From positions 1 through 64,000 of the forward strand of contig NZ_FOGO01000017.1 in assembly GCF_900111245.1 (NCBI RefSeq): a stretch of DNA of 64,000 nt, given 5' to 3'. The stretch comes from Streptomyces qinglanensis. Lineage in GTDB: Bacteria; Actinomycetota; Actinomycetes; Streptomycetales; Streptomycetaceae. Every line of letters begins with the position of its first letter. The first letter of the stretch is position 1. Below are positions 8,630 through 16,342 of this stretch, in pieces. The notes under the pieces were generated by a model, which ran no database searches, was not told the origin of the DNA, and saw nothing but the letters and a program-made list of their open reading frames with translations. A program made the position numbers and the translations under genes.

Positions 8630-8800
8630 GTGAAGCACGGTGTTCGCGCTGCCCCTGTCCTCCACGAGGAGTGGCCGGTGCTCGGCAGGCACGAGCAGGC
8701 CGCCGGGTGGTTGCAGGTGTGGAGCGACCTGAGTCGTGCTCCCCGGACGATCGACACCTGCGCCCGAGGGCTGACCGAGTACCTGGAGAGGTGCGAGAGC
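8630..8800 (+). pseudogene. Fragment of a tyrosine recombinase (N-terminal core-binding part)
   Basis: The plus strand reads VKHGVRAAPVLHEEWPVLG, then APRTIDTCARGLTEYLERCE, which resembles the SAM-like N-terminal domain of phage-type integrases in actinobacteria (PRTIDAYARGLAEYL pattern). The catalytic R-H-R-Y domain is missing: similarity stops at about 8800 and unrelated sequence follows. It indicates a lost integrative element. Confidence 0.55.
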
Positions 8801-8802
8801 CT

Positions 8803-8900
8803 GTTCAGGAGGTCCAGGACGCCCCATCGGTGTGCGACCTCGTCCTCGACGGCCGCCAGGCCGGTGGGCTCGGCCAGTGGTTCCAGCTCGGGCACGGTGA
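8803..8900 (-). pseudogene. Possible Tn3-type transposase scrap
   Basis: The minus strand reads PELEPLAEPTGLAAVEDEV then RWGVLDLLN, which reminds me of a short segment in Tn3-family transposases. It is about 30 codons with no flanking continuation. This is recognition from memory only, so the label is weak. Confidence 0.25.
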
Positions 8901-8958
8901 TGTTCGGTGCAGGCTCGCCGCGTTCGGGGCACGCCCCTCGGAGTCCCAGCGGGGCGGT

Positions 8959-8998
8959 GCAGGGCCCAGGTCCGGAGTACTCCGGTCCTGGGCCCTGC
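8959..8998. terminator. 40-bp near-perfect palindrome
   Basis: 8959-8978 and 8979-8998 are reverse complements with a single mismatch (centre GGAGTACTCC, outer arms GCAGGGCCCAGG). With no loop it is a cruciform-like palindrome. It could be a bidirectional terminator for the convergent secreted-protein gene at 9284, or an old element end. Confidence 0.5.
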
Positions 8999-9283
8999 CG
9001 AGGTTGCTGACCCGCTGGGCCCCGTCGGATGCCCGCCGTACGGTCCGTCGCACCCCGGCCCGCCTCTTCGGAGCCCGTCTCATCCGGGATCCAGAGCACC
9101 CGGTCTCAACCGCTCCGGCCCGCATACCGGCGCACGGCCTGGCCGACAACCGAAGAGCAACGGCAATTGCCGTCAGCCCGACGGGACAAGCCATGCCGGA
9201 GTTCCGAGGCAGCGAGCACATTGCAGGACCGCGAAAACGGTATCGGGGAGCATCGCGAGGCAGCCGGGGAAACGGTCAGCGGA

Positions 9284-9958
9284 TCAGCGTTCGGCGACGA
9301 ATGTCCTGGCCTCGCCGGAACGGCTGGAGCATGACTGCTTCTCCTCGTCAGTCATCTTCCGGGTCTTGACGACCACCGCATTGCTCTGGCCGTCCGTTCC
9401 GTTCGGGGCCGGGCCTGTGATGACGTCGGGCACGAACCAGTAGTAGTGGCCCCACTTCGGGTCGTCGTAGTGGGTCTGCCACGTGCCGGAGACCTTCTGC
9501 ATCACCTGCGCCCGGGAGATCCAGCCGACCTCGCCCGGCCGCACCGTCATGTTGACGGAGCTGCTCTCCGAGTGCGTGCTGGACCAGGTGTGGCTGTAGG
9601 TCGCCGTCACGCTGAGGTCGATGATGCCTGCGATCTTGCCGCCGGCGGTCACGGAAACGCCCGCCGAGTCGGTGGATCCTACCGTGTCGGACCACGTCAT
9701 CGACTGAGTGGCAGGCGAGGTGGTGCAGTTGTAGAGCGAGTCGGAGACCTGATGGAAGCTTCCCAGGTATGCCTCGCCCAACTTGGGTTCGTTGAATGTG
9801 CACTTTCCTGCGCCCGAGTCGCAATCGGCTATGAGCTGTGTCCGGGTGGGCTGCTCCTCGGCCGAGGCCGGTGCTGCAGCCGCCGCGACCACGCCCAGGG
9901 CGGCCGCTGAAAGCGCCAGCATCCGTCCGGTGTGCCGTCTCCTGCGATTGTTCGCCAT
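9284..9958 (-). CDS. Secreted protein, possible aerolysin/ETX-MTX2-like fold
   Basis: 224 aa with a Sec signal peptide (RRRRH, then a hydrophobic core to about residue 33, cleaved near ASA-EE). The mature part has the alternating Ser/Thr-rich beta pattern seen in small beta-pore-forming proteins: SVTAGGKIAGIIDLSVTATY, then HTWSSTHSESSSVNMTVRPG and GWISRAQVMQ. Three Cys residues (near 46, 53 and 78) plus one near the C-terminus could form disulphides. AAAGGACG precedes the ATG. The pore-forming reading is inference from pattern; 'secreted protein of unknown function' is the safe label. Confidence 0.7.
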   Translation of the reverse strand: MANNRRRRHTGRMLALSAAALGVVAAAAAPASAEEQPTRTQLIADCDSGAGKCTFNEPKLGEAYLGSFHQVSDSLYNCTTSPATQSMTWSDTVGSTDSAGVSVTAGGKIAGIIDLSVTATYSHTWSSTHSESSSVNMTVRPGEVGWISRAQVMQKVSGTWQTHYDDPKWGHYYWFVPDVITGPAPNGTDGQSNAVVVKTRKMTDEEKQSCSSRSGEARTFVAER

Positions 9959-10652
9959 ACGTGCGTCCTTTCGCTGTACATGGGGGGCCGGTGATTACGG
10001 GCAGAGCGACTGAAGAGTCGCCGCGTATTACCGCCTGCTGCGGCAGCGCGTTGCCGCAACCGACATACTTGCAGCGTCAGTTGATGCACGTACAGCTGTG
10101 GAACTCTTGTGCCCGAATAGTGGACACCTCGGCCTCGGGAACCGGTTGTGGGAGTCGGCTGTCTGCTGGCAACAGGCAGCAGTGCCCTGCCTTTGGTGTC
10201 TGTCAGGGCTGTGTGGGCCGCCGGGTACACCGCCCCGGCGTTCTCGGGGACGGCTGGCTCAAGCTGCACAAGAGCGACGGGGAGGAGAGACCTTTCCAGG
10301 CCGCTTCGGCGCCAAGCGCATCGTGCTGACCGTAGGCAGTGCGCAGGCGGCTGTTCCCCTCGGTGAGCGACGCAGCCAGCACGCGCACATGCACCCCGTC
10401 GGCTCGGGCCCGTGCGCGACGGCAGTACGGGCCCCGGGAGGAGCACACTCCGCCGGACGGCTCGACGGCGCTTCTGCCCCAGCCCTCGGGGGAGAAGCGC
10501 CGTCACCCACCTGCCACGGCCCGGCTCCCGAAGTCCGCCCTCACACGGTCCGTACCTGCCGCATGGCCGCACGCCCGCTCGGCTTCATCGAGTACTGGGC
10601 ACTGTCCGGCGGATCATGTGACCGTCGGCTTGCCTGGCTCGTTGTTCCCGGC
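9959..10652. other. About 700 bp without a supported gene
   Basis: Holds the promoter side of the secreted-protein gene at its left end. The remaining open frames show no domain or good RBS. A few AT-richer stretches occur near 10020-10110. Confidence 0.5.
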
Positions 10653-10943
10653 ATGGGGCGGGGTGATCTGACGAATGCCGAGTGGGGCCGGCGTTGGTCG
10701 GCGGACGGTACGTGGGACCGGATTCTGCGTGCCGTCCCGGCGGACGCCGACCTCGCGGGCCGGATCGACTGGAGCATGGTCGGCGTCGATTCGACGTCCT
10801 GCCGTGCTCAGCAGCACAGGGCCGGGGCCCGAAAGAAGAAGCCACGCATCCGAAAAAAGGAGAACGCCCCGGCACCACCACCCCGACGAAGGACTCGGAC
10901 GGTCCCGGGGCGGTCTGACCTGCAAGAGCCACCTCGCCGGTGA
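10653..10943 (+). pseudogene. IS5-family transposase with internal deletion
   Basis: The plus strand starts MGRGDLTNAEWG, then jumps directly to RRWSADGTWDRILRAV, skipping about 55 residues that intact relatives have between these motifs. It continues ADLAGRIDWSMVGVDSTSC (first catalytic Asp), then shifts frame twice, with RSRGGLTCKSHLAGEG marking the position just before the second catalytic region. The rest is missing. Confidence 0.85.
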
Positions 10944-10976
10944 GGGGCTGCCGGCCCACGAGCGGCCGGCAGCCCC
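10944..10976 (-). terminator. GC-rich hairpin terminator
   Basis: A 13-bp perfect stem (GGGGCTGCCGGCC at 10944-10956 with 10964-10976) and a 7-nt loop. It lies 177 bp beyond the stop of the haem-binding-protein gene on the minus strand, and probably ends that transcript. Confidence 0.6.
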
Positions 10977-11152
10977 CCTTCGCGGGCACGACAGTGCCGT
11001 CGTTTCTCATCGAGACCCGTGAGCCAGTTGATCACCAACCGCCTCCGGAACCGGACGTCAGACGCTGTTCCTGAAAATCGACGGAGCCACCCGCCCGGCG
11101 CGCGGCAGGATCTCCTCCCGCGCGGTCGGCGATGCCCGGTGCACGGGACGGG

Positions 11153-11716
11153 TCAGCGGTGTGCGCCGACTCCGGCGAGACCGGCCCGGGCGAACTTCTC
11201 GTCCAGTTCCCCGGAGGGCGCACCCGCCACGCCGATACCGGCGATCGGCGTGCCCCGGTGCGTCACCGGCACCCCACCCGGCAGAAACAGTGTGCCGGGG
11301 ATGTCCTTCAGGTTCGGGGCGGACTCCAGCCGTTCGGTCAGCTTCGAGGTGGGGGCGTTCCAGGAGACCGCGGTGTACGCCTTCTCGACCGCCGACTCGT
11401 AGGACTGCGGACCCGCGCCGTCGCCGCGGAGGGTGACGAGCGTGTTGCCGTTGCGGTCGACCACCGCGACGGTCACCTGTCGGCCCTCCTTCTCGGCGGC
11501 CGCCAGTGCGGATCGCGCCGCGTCGGTGGCGGCATCGGCGGTCAGGTGCCGGGTGGTGGTGGTCTTCGCCTTCGGCACGGCGGCGGCCGCGTCGGCCGAC
11601 GGGGCCTGGGCCGAGGCGGAGAGCGCGCCGAATGTGCCGGCGCCGACCAGGGCGAGGCCCGCGGCGCAGGAGACGACCTTGGCGGGGGTGAGGAACTTCT
11701 TGGCCTTGTGCTGCAT
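11153..11716 (-). CDS. hbpS: Extracellular haem-binding protein HbpS (GlcG/HbpS family)
   Basis: 187 aa: a signal peptide (AKKFLTPAKVVSCAAGLALVG, cleaved near SASA-QAP), then the GlcG/HbpS domain at about 60-187 (AARSALAAAEKEGRQVTVAV, VVDRNGNTLVTLRGDGA, GGVPVTHRGTPIAGIGVAG). In Streptomyces reticuli HbpS is a secreted octamer that binds haem and, under oxidative stress, activates the membrane kinase SenS. Here the gene is divergent from a kinase/regulator pair of SenS/SenR form, which supports the assignment. The ATG at 11714-11716 gives the expected signal peptide; the ORF upstream lacks protein character. Confidence 0.85.
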   Translation of the reverse strand: MQHKAKKFLTPAKVVSCAAGLALVGAGTFGALSASAQAPSADAAAAVPKAKTTTTRHLTADAATDAARSALAAAEKEGRQVTVAVVDRNGNTLVTLRGDGAGPQSYESAVEKAYTAVSWNAPTSKLTERLESAPNLKDIPGTLFLPGGVPVTHRGTPIAGIGVAGAPSGELDEKFARAGLAGVGAHR

Positions 11717-12104
11717 GCCTGGGAACTCCGGTTGTCTCGTCGTCGGGTGTCTCGGGCAGTCCGCCCGGGGGGCAGTACGGGTTTCGCGGGCCCGGCCCGG
11801 CCGCGGCACTCCGTGCTCTGTGCTCGGCCGGGTCCGCCTCGTGTCCCGCACCGGGCCTCGGGTCCGGTGCCGTGTCTCCACCCTCCGGCGCGGACGGGGC
11901 GCGGGCGTCGGCGTACCGGCTGGTCCGCGGGGATACGACGGCCGACGGCGTGGTCATCCGATCGGTTGACCCGCAGGGGCTCGGCGCAGGGTGACAATGG
12001 AGTCGTTTGTGCAGCTCAGCTGCCTCACCGGTGGGCGGACACGAGGAGTGCCCGACCGGCGGTCGGCCGCTGAGGACCCGTCGTGCAAGGTGAGGAGCAG
12101 GGAC
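11717..12104. promoter_or_regulatory. Divergent regulatory region hbpS/senS
   Basis: 388 bp without a gene between the outward-facing hbpS and senS starts; it must hold both promoters. By analogy with S. reticuli, SenR is expected to bind here. I did not find an inverted repeat strong enough to name as the site. Confidence 0.45.
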
Positions 12105-13382
12105 GTGGCCCGGAGCAGACCGTCGGCCCCCGGCGGCGCACCGGCTGCCGGGCGTGACCGCCGGTGGCTGGCGCTGGTGATCCACCTGACCTTCTTCCTG
12201 CTGCTGGGAGCCGCGCTGGTGCGGTACGTGCAGCGGCACGGCGCCGCCCTTCCGGTGCTCGCCCTGGCCGGAGCGCTGGCTCTGCTCTACGGTTTCGGCC
12301 CGGCTCTCGGCCGGCTTCCGGCGACCGGCCCGCCCGCAGCGGTCGGCGCGCCCCCGGACGCCGTCCGGCGCCCCTCGGCGCGGCACCTGCTGTGGCTGGG
12401 TGTGCTGGTCGTGGTCTGGGCCGCGCTGGTGGCTCTGGCACCGAGCTTCTCGTGGTGTGCGGTTCCGCTGTTCTACACCGCGCTGCGTACGCTGCCGCCG
12501 CCGGCCGCGTACGGGCTGGTGGCGTTCTTCACCGGCTTCGTGGTCCTCGCCCAACTGCGGCTGGCAGCACGCTTCGACCTGGACCTGGTGGTGGGCCCGC
12601 CCGCGGTGGCCGCCCTGGCCCTCGCGGTCTTCACCTCCATGGACCGCCAGTCCGCCCGGCAGGCCGTGCTGATCCACGACCTGGCCCGCACGCATCGCGA
12701 GCTGGCCGCGACCGAGCGGCGCGCGGGCACGCTCGCCGAGCGCCAGCGGTTGGCCGTGGAGATCCACGACAGCCTCGCCCAAGGTCTCTCCAGCCAGCAG
12801 ATGCTTCTGCAGGCCGCCGACCGGTTGTGGGACGCCGACCCGCGGCAGGCACGCGCCCACGTCCGCGCCGCGACCTCGATCGCCGAGCGGAGTCTGGCCG
12901 AGGCGCGTCGCTTCGTCCACGATCTGGCGCCCGCCGACCTGGCCGAGGGCGGCGGTCTGGAGGCCGCCCTGCAGCGGCTCGCCTCCCGCGAGTCGACTGC
13001 CGAGCGGTCCGTCCACTGCCGTGTCGACGACGCCGTCGGCGCTCCTGCGCTGCCCGGGCACGTCCAGTCCGCGCTGCTGCGCATCGCGCAGGGCGCCCTG
13101 GCGAACGTGCGGGAGCACTCCGGCGCCTCACGTGCCGCTCTCACGCTCTCCCATCTCGGCGACCAGGTGCGCCTGGACATCGCCGACAACGGCCGCGGCT
13201 TCGACACCGCGGCGTCGCACGGGCCCTGGCAGCACGCCCGCGGCCACGGTCTGCCGGCGATCCGGGCCCGGGTCCGGCAGGTGGGCGGTGCGCTCACCGT
13301 CGAGTCCGCGCCCGGTGACGGCACCGTCGTCTCCGTCTCCGTTCCGCTCCACCCCGCCTCCGCGAAAGCCGACACCCCATGA
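12105..13382 (+). CDS. senS: Sensor histidine kinase SenS-like
   Basis: 425 aa. The N-terminal 160 residues hold about five membrane segments, then a HisKA_3 dimerisation domain with the phospho-acceptor His in RLAVEIHDSLAQGLSSQQM, and an HATPase_c domain (NVREHSGASRAALTL for the N box, DIADNGRGF for G1, ARGHGLPAIRARV for G2). SenS reads the redox state through HbpS and phosphorylates SenR. GTG 12105 lies 8 nt after GAGGAG; the frame is open further upstream to 11991 but without an RBS. The stop overlaps the senR ATG. Confidence 0.88.
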   Translation: MARSRPSAPGGAPAAGRDRRWLALVIHLTFFLLLGAALVRYVQRHGAALPVLALAGALALLYGFGPALGRLPATGPPAAVGAPPDAVRRPSARHLLWLGVLVVVWAALVALAPSFSWCAVPLFYTALRTLPPPAAYGLVAFFTGFVVLAQLRLAARFDLDLVVGPPAVAALALAVFTSMDRQSARQAVLIHDLARTHRELAATERRAGTLAERQRLAVEIHDSLAQGLSSQQMLLQAADRLWDADPRQARAHVRAATSIAERSLAEARRFVHDLAPADLAEGGGLEAALQRLASRESTAERSVHCRVDDAVGAPALPGHVQSALLRIAQGALANVREHSGASRAALTLSHLGDQVRLDIADNGRGFDTAASHGPWQHARGHGLPAIRARVRQVGGALTVESAPGDGTVVSVSVPLHPASAKADTP

Positions 13383-14092
13383 ACCGCGCTCACCGCGACG
13401 ATGCGGCATCCTCCGCACCCGCCGGAACCGACCCGCCCGGCGACGGCGGCCCCGATGCGTCCTCGGCACCGGTCCGGCTCGTCCTGTGCGACGATCACGC
13501 CGTTGTCCGCGCGGGGCTGCTCGCCCTGCTCGGGAGCGCGCCCGGCATCGAGGTCGTCGGCGAGGCGGGCAGCGGCCCGGAAGCTGTCGCGCTCGCCGCC
13601 CGGCTGGCCCCCGATGTGGTCCTGATGGATCTCCAACTGGGCGAGGACATGGACGGTACGGAGGCGACCCGCCGGATCACAGCCGAGTCCGGAGGCCGGG
13701 TGCATGTCCTGGTTCTCACCACCTACGACACGGACGCCGACATCACCCGGGCCATCGAGGCCGGCGCGACCGGCTACCTGTTGAAGGCCGAACGTCCCGA
13801 TGAGCTCTTCGCCGCCATTCGCAGCGCCGCCGTCGGCCGTACCGCACTGTCGGCGCCGGTGGCCCACCGCGTCATGGCCCGTCTGCGCAACCCGCGGCCC
13901 ACCCTCACCGACCGGGAGCGCGACATCCTCGGCCAGCTCTCCCGCGGCTTGTCCAACCGGGACATCGCGCGGGCTCTCTTCGTCAGCGAGGCCACGGTCA
14001 AGACCCATCTGGGCCGCATCTACGACAAGCTCGGTGTCGACACCCGCGCAGGTGCCGTCGCCGTCGCCAAGGAGCGGCGTCTTCTGTCGTAG
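13379..14092 (+). CDS. senR: Response regulator SenR-like, NarL/FixJ family
   Basis: 237 aa: an unstructured N-terminus of 30 residues, a receiver domain at about 32-150 (LVLCDDHAVVRAGLLALL, phospho-acceptor Asp in VVLMDLQLGED, Thr/Lys switch residues in VLTTYDT and YLLKAE), and a LuxR-type HTH at about 172-235 (LTDRERDILGQLSRGLSN, ATVKTHLGRIYDKLGV). ATGA overlap with senS means coupled translation. In S. reticuli SenR controls hbpS and the catalase-peroxidase locus furS-cpeB; no such genes lie nearby here. Confidence 0.9.
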   Translation: MNRAHRDDAASSAPAGTDPPGDGGPDASSAPVRLVLCDDHAVVRAGLLALLGSAPGIEVVGEAGSGPEAVALAARLAPDVVLMDLQLGEDMDGTEATRRITAESGGRVHVLVLTTYDTDADITRAIEAGATGYLLKAERPDELFAAIRSAAVGRTALSAPVAHRVMARLRNPRPTLTDRERDILGQLSRGLSNRDIARALFVSEATVKTHLGRIYDKLGVDTRAGAVAVAKERRLLS

Positions 14093-14353
14093 GCCCGCGG
14101 CTGTGCACGCCAGGATCGGCGACGTTCCGCTGTCCGCGCCGGGGGCGGGCGAAGAGCAGGGGGAGGTCCGGCGCTGTGTCCTGCGGACTCGTCGGCGGCT
14201 GCGCGAGGGGCGGGCTGCTGTGCCGCGTCTCGCGACGGACGGTGCCGGACGGGGCGCGGGCCCGTCGCCCGGGGTGTGGACGGCCGGTGGCCGTCGGTTG
14301 CCGGAGTCCCGGCTCCGGACAGTGCGGTCGAGCAGGTCCCGGGCCGCTTTTCG
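14093..14353. other. Intergenic region between convergent senR and the dehydrogenase
   Basis: 261 bp of GC-rich sequence with no gene and no long clean stem; it presumably terminates both convergent transcripts. Confidence 0.4.
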
Positions 14354-15328
14354 TCAGCGCGCCCGTGAACGGGTACCTCCGGCGATGAGGGCAGCGGGGT
14401 CGACGCCGGTCAGGTCGCAGCTCGCGTCCCACAGCCGGGCCGCCACCGAGGTGTCGGAGAGGTGGTTCCACACCTGTTCGCTCCGCGGCTCGCCGCGCAG
14501 GCCGAAGACGCGCGGCCCCCATATCCGGCCTCCGCGCACGCCCGGGTCCAGCACTCCCCTGACGGCGGGCCACGCACCGGCGTGCTTGCCCTGGACGAGG
14601 AGGGCCGCGGGTGCCGCGCGCAGTCGTGCGCCCGTGGTCCGCATGTGGACCGGCGGCCGTGCCGGGGTGAGGGAGTCCAGTGCTCCGCCGGGATGGACGA
14701 CCACGCTCTCCACCGTGCTGTCGGCAGCGCGCAGGCGGCGGTCGAGTTCGAGACCGAAGTACATCTGCGCCAGCTTGGACCGTCCATAGGTGCGCTTGGG
14801 CCGATAGTCCGCCCGGGACTGCAGGTCGTCCAGGTCGAGCCGCTCCGACTTGGCGGCGAAGCTGCCCACGGTCACCACGCGGGCCGACGGCGCGGCCGAC
14901 AGCAGTGGCATCAGCCAGTGGGTCAACGCGAAGTGTCCCAGGTGGTTCGTGCCGAACATGAGCTCGTGACCGGCCGTTGTCGTGCTGCGCGGGGGATCGT
15001 CAAGCGCGACACCGGCGTTGTGGACCACCGCGTCGAGCCGCTCCACTCCCAGCGAGTCCACCGCTGACGGCAGCGACGGGAGGTCCGCGAGGTCGAGCAG
15101 CACCGCCCGCACCCGTGCGTCGGCGACCCGTGCACGTATCGAGGCCATGGCGGCTTCGGCCTTCGCCGGGTTCCGGCTGCCCAGTACGACGGTCGCCCCG
15201 GTGGCCGACAGTTGCTCCGCGACGAAGTACCCGATGCCGGCGTTGCCGCCGGTGACCAGGAAGACGCTGCCGTCGGCGCGCGGGAGCCGATGGACGTTCC
15301 AAGGCGGGGTGGAGGCTGCGGACGGCAT
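14354..15328 (-). CDS. Short-chain dehydrogenase/reductase (retinol-dehydrogenase-like)
   Basis: 324 aa. The Rossmann nucleotide motif TGGNAGIG lies at 26-33, the structural motif reads HNAGVAL, and the catalytic pair is Tyr/Lys in RTYGRSKLAQ. The TGxxxGIG form and the long C-terminus match the WW-oxidoreductase/retinol-dehydrogenase-like SDR group, which reduces carbonyls with NADP(H); the substrate is unknown. The ATG at 15326-15328 follows GGGAGC and places the motif at the normal distance. The upstream frame to 15406 is low-complexity and rejected. Confidence 0.85.
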   Translation of the reverse strand: MPSAASTPPWNVHRLPRADGSVFLVTGGNAGIGYFVAEQLSATGATVVLGSRNPAKAEAAMASIRARVADARVRAVLLDLADLPSLPSAVDSLGVERLDAVVHNAGVALDDPPRSTTTAGHELMFGTNHLGHFALTHWLMPLLSAAPSARVVTVGSFAAKSERLDLDDLQSRADYRPKRTYGRSKLAQMYFGLELDRRLRAADSTVESVVVHPGGALDSLTPARPPVHMRTTGARLRAAPAALLVQGKHAGAWPAVRGVLDPGVRGGRIWGPRVFGLRGEPRSEQVWNHLSDTSVAARLWDASCDLTGVDPAALIAGGTRSRAR

Positions 15329-15503
15329 GGCGGGGGGGCTCCCTTGTTTCCGGACGGGCGACTGCTGCTGCGGCGGCCGGCTGCCGGCTGCCGGGCGACG
15401 CGACATCCACGGTTCCAGGGGCCACCGACACCTCGCCTACGGGTCACCGACAGCTCTGCCGGCGGCCGGGGGCGTCGGGATCCGGTGCCGCAATCGTCGC
15501 CGT

Positions 15504-15560
15504 ACTCCGGTGCCGAGTCGCTGCACTCCGGTGCCGAGTCGCTGCACTCCGGTGCCGACC
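15504..15560. repeat. Tandem 21-bp repeat, 2.7 copies
   Basis: ACTCCGGTGCCGAGTCGCTG plus C occurs twice exactly (15504-15524, 15525-15545) and again in part (15546-15560), in the 322-bp gap between the dehydrogenase and the TetR gene. No function is evident. Confidence 0.9.
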
Positions 15561-15651
15561 GGTCACGGCGATCCCGGCTCTGGCTCCGCGGACGGGAGGA
15601 GGGGAGTGGCCATGGGCTGTCATGGGCCGTCGTGGGGCGGTCAGGGGCCGG

Positions 15652-16254
15652 TCAGGGGCCCAGCTCCGCGGTGACGGCGCCGCGGAGCAGATGGCGGGCG
15701 CGGTCGAGGGTGAGGGTGCCGCTGAGCCAGCGCTTGCTGAGTCCCTCGACGAGAGCCGTGAGGCGGTCGGCGGCATCGTCCGGCGAGATGCCGGGGGTGG
15801 CGCGGCCGTTCTGCTGGGCGCGGTGGATGAGGTCGCCGGCGTAGTCGTTCCAACTGTCGGTGGTGATGCGGAGCTGGTCGCGCAGTTCGGGCTGGAAGAC
15901 GGCGGTGGAGCGCAGTTCGCCCCAGGCGGTGCTGTTCTCGACGACGGCGGGGGCGTCCTGGAGTTCGAGGAGCAGCATCTCCTCCAGGTGGCCGCGGGGG
16001 TCGGTGTCGGGATCGGCGGTGGGGTGGGTGTAGTGCTCGGCCCGGGTGTTGATGAAGTCGAGGGTGCGGGCAAGCAGACCGGCCCGGTCGCGGAAGTGGT
16101 AGTAGATCAGCGAGGTGGAGACTCCGGCCTCGGCGGACAGTTCTTCTACTCGCAGGCCCCTGATCCCGCGCTGCGCGATGACGCGGGCGGCGGCTTCCAG
16201 GATGGCGGTACGGCGGGCGGACACGGTTTCGGCTCCCTCGAGGCGTTCCGGCAA
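15652..16254 (-). CDS. TetR-family repressor
   Basis: 200 aa. The HTH lies at about 14-60 (RTAILEAAARVIAQRGIRG, VEELSAEAGVSTSLIYYHF), followed by a ligand domain of about 130 residues resembling the C-terminal TetR_C_6-type region (LEEMLLLELQD, WGELRSTAVFQPEL). It is divergent from the secreted agmatine deiminase gene, with a perfect 28-bp palindrome between them, so it most likely represses itself and that gene. The ligand is unknown; a polyamine such as agmatine is a plausible guess from context. Confidence 0.92.
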   Translation of the reverse strand: MPERLEGAETVSARRTAILEAAARVIAQRGIRGLRVEELSAEAGVSTSLIYYHFRDRAGLLARTLDFINTRAEHYTHPTADPDTDPRGHLEEMLLLELQDAPAVVENSTAWGELRSTAVFQPELRDQLRITTDSWNDYAGDLIHRAQQNGRATPGISPDDAADRLTALVEGLSKRWLSGTLTLDRARHLLRGAVTAELGP

Positions 16255-16291
16255 GGCGTTCCAAGTGCTGTCAGGGATGATGCTACAGTCC

Positions 16292-16319
16292 CATCCTGAC
16301 TGAAATTTCAGTCAGGATG
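16292..16319. promoter_or_regulatory. Perfect 28-bp palindrome, TetR operator
   Basis: CATCCTGACTGAAA is followed directly by its exact reverse complement TTTCAGTCAGGATG, centred between the divergent tetR and deiminase starts (37 and 23 bp away). Length, symmetry and site are those of a TetR-family operator. Confidence 0.85.
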
Positions 16320-16342
16320 ATGTCGAGGGTGGGAGTCAGGTC

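Noticed and set aside
7502..8932. 476-aa open frame on the minus strand over the TMEM175 gene
   Set aside because: Antisense shadow of a clear membrane protein; composition Arg/His/Gly-rich, no domain.
10098..10943. 281-aa plus-strand frame
   Set aside because: Its end coincides with the broken IS5 transposase; the front part has no protein features.
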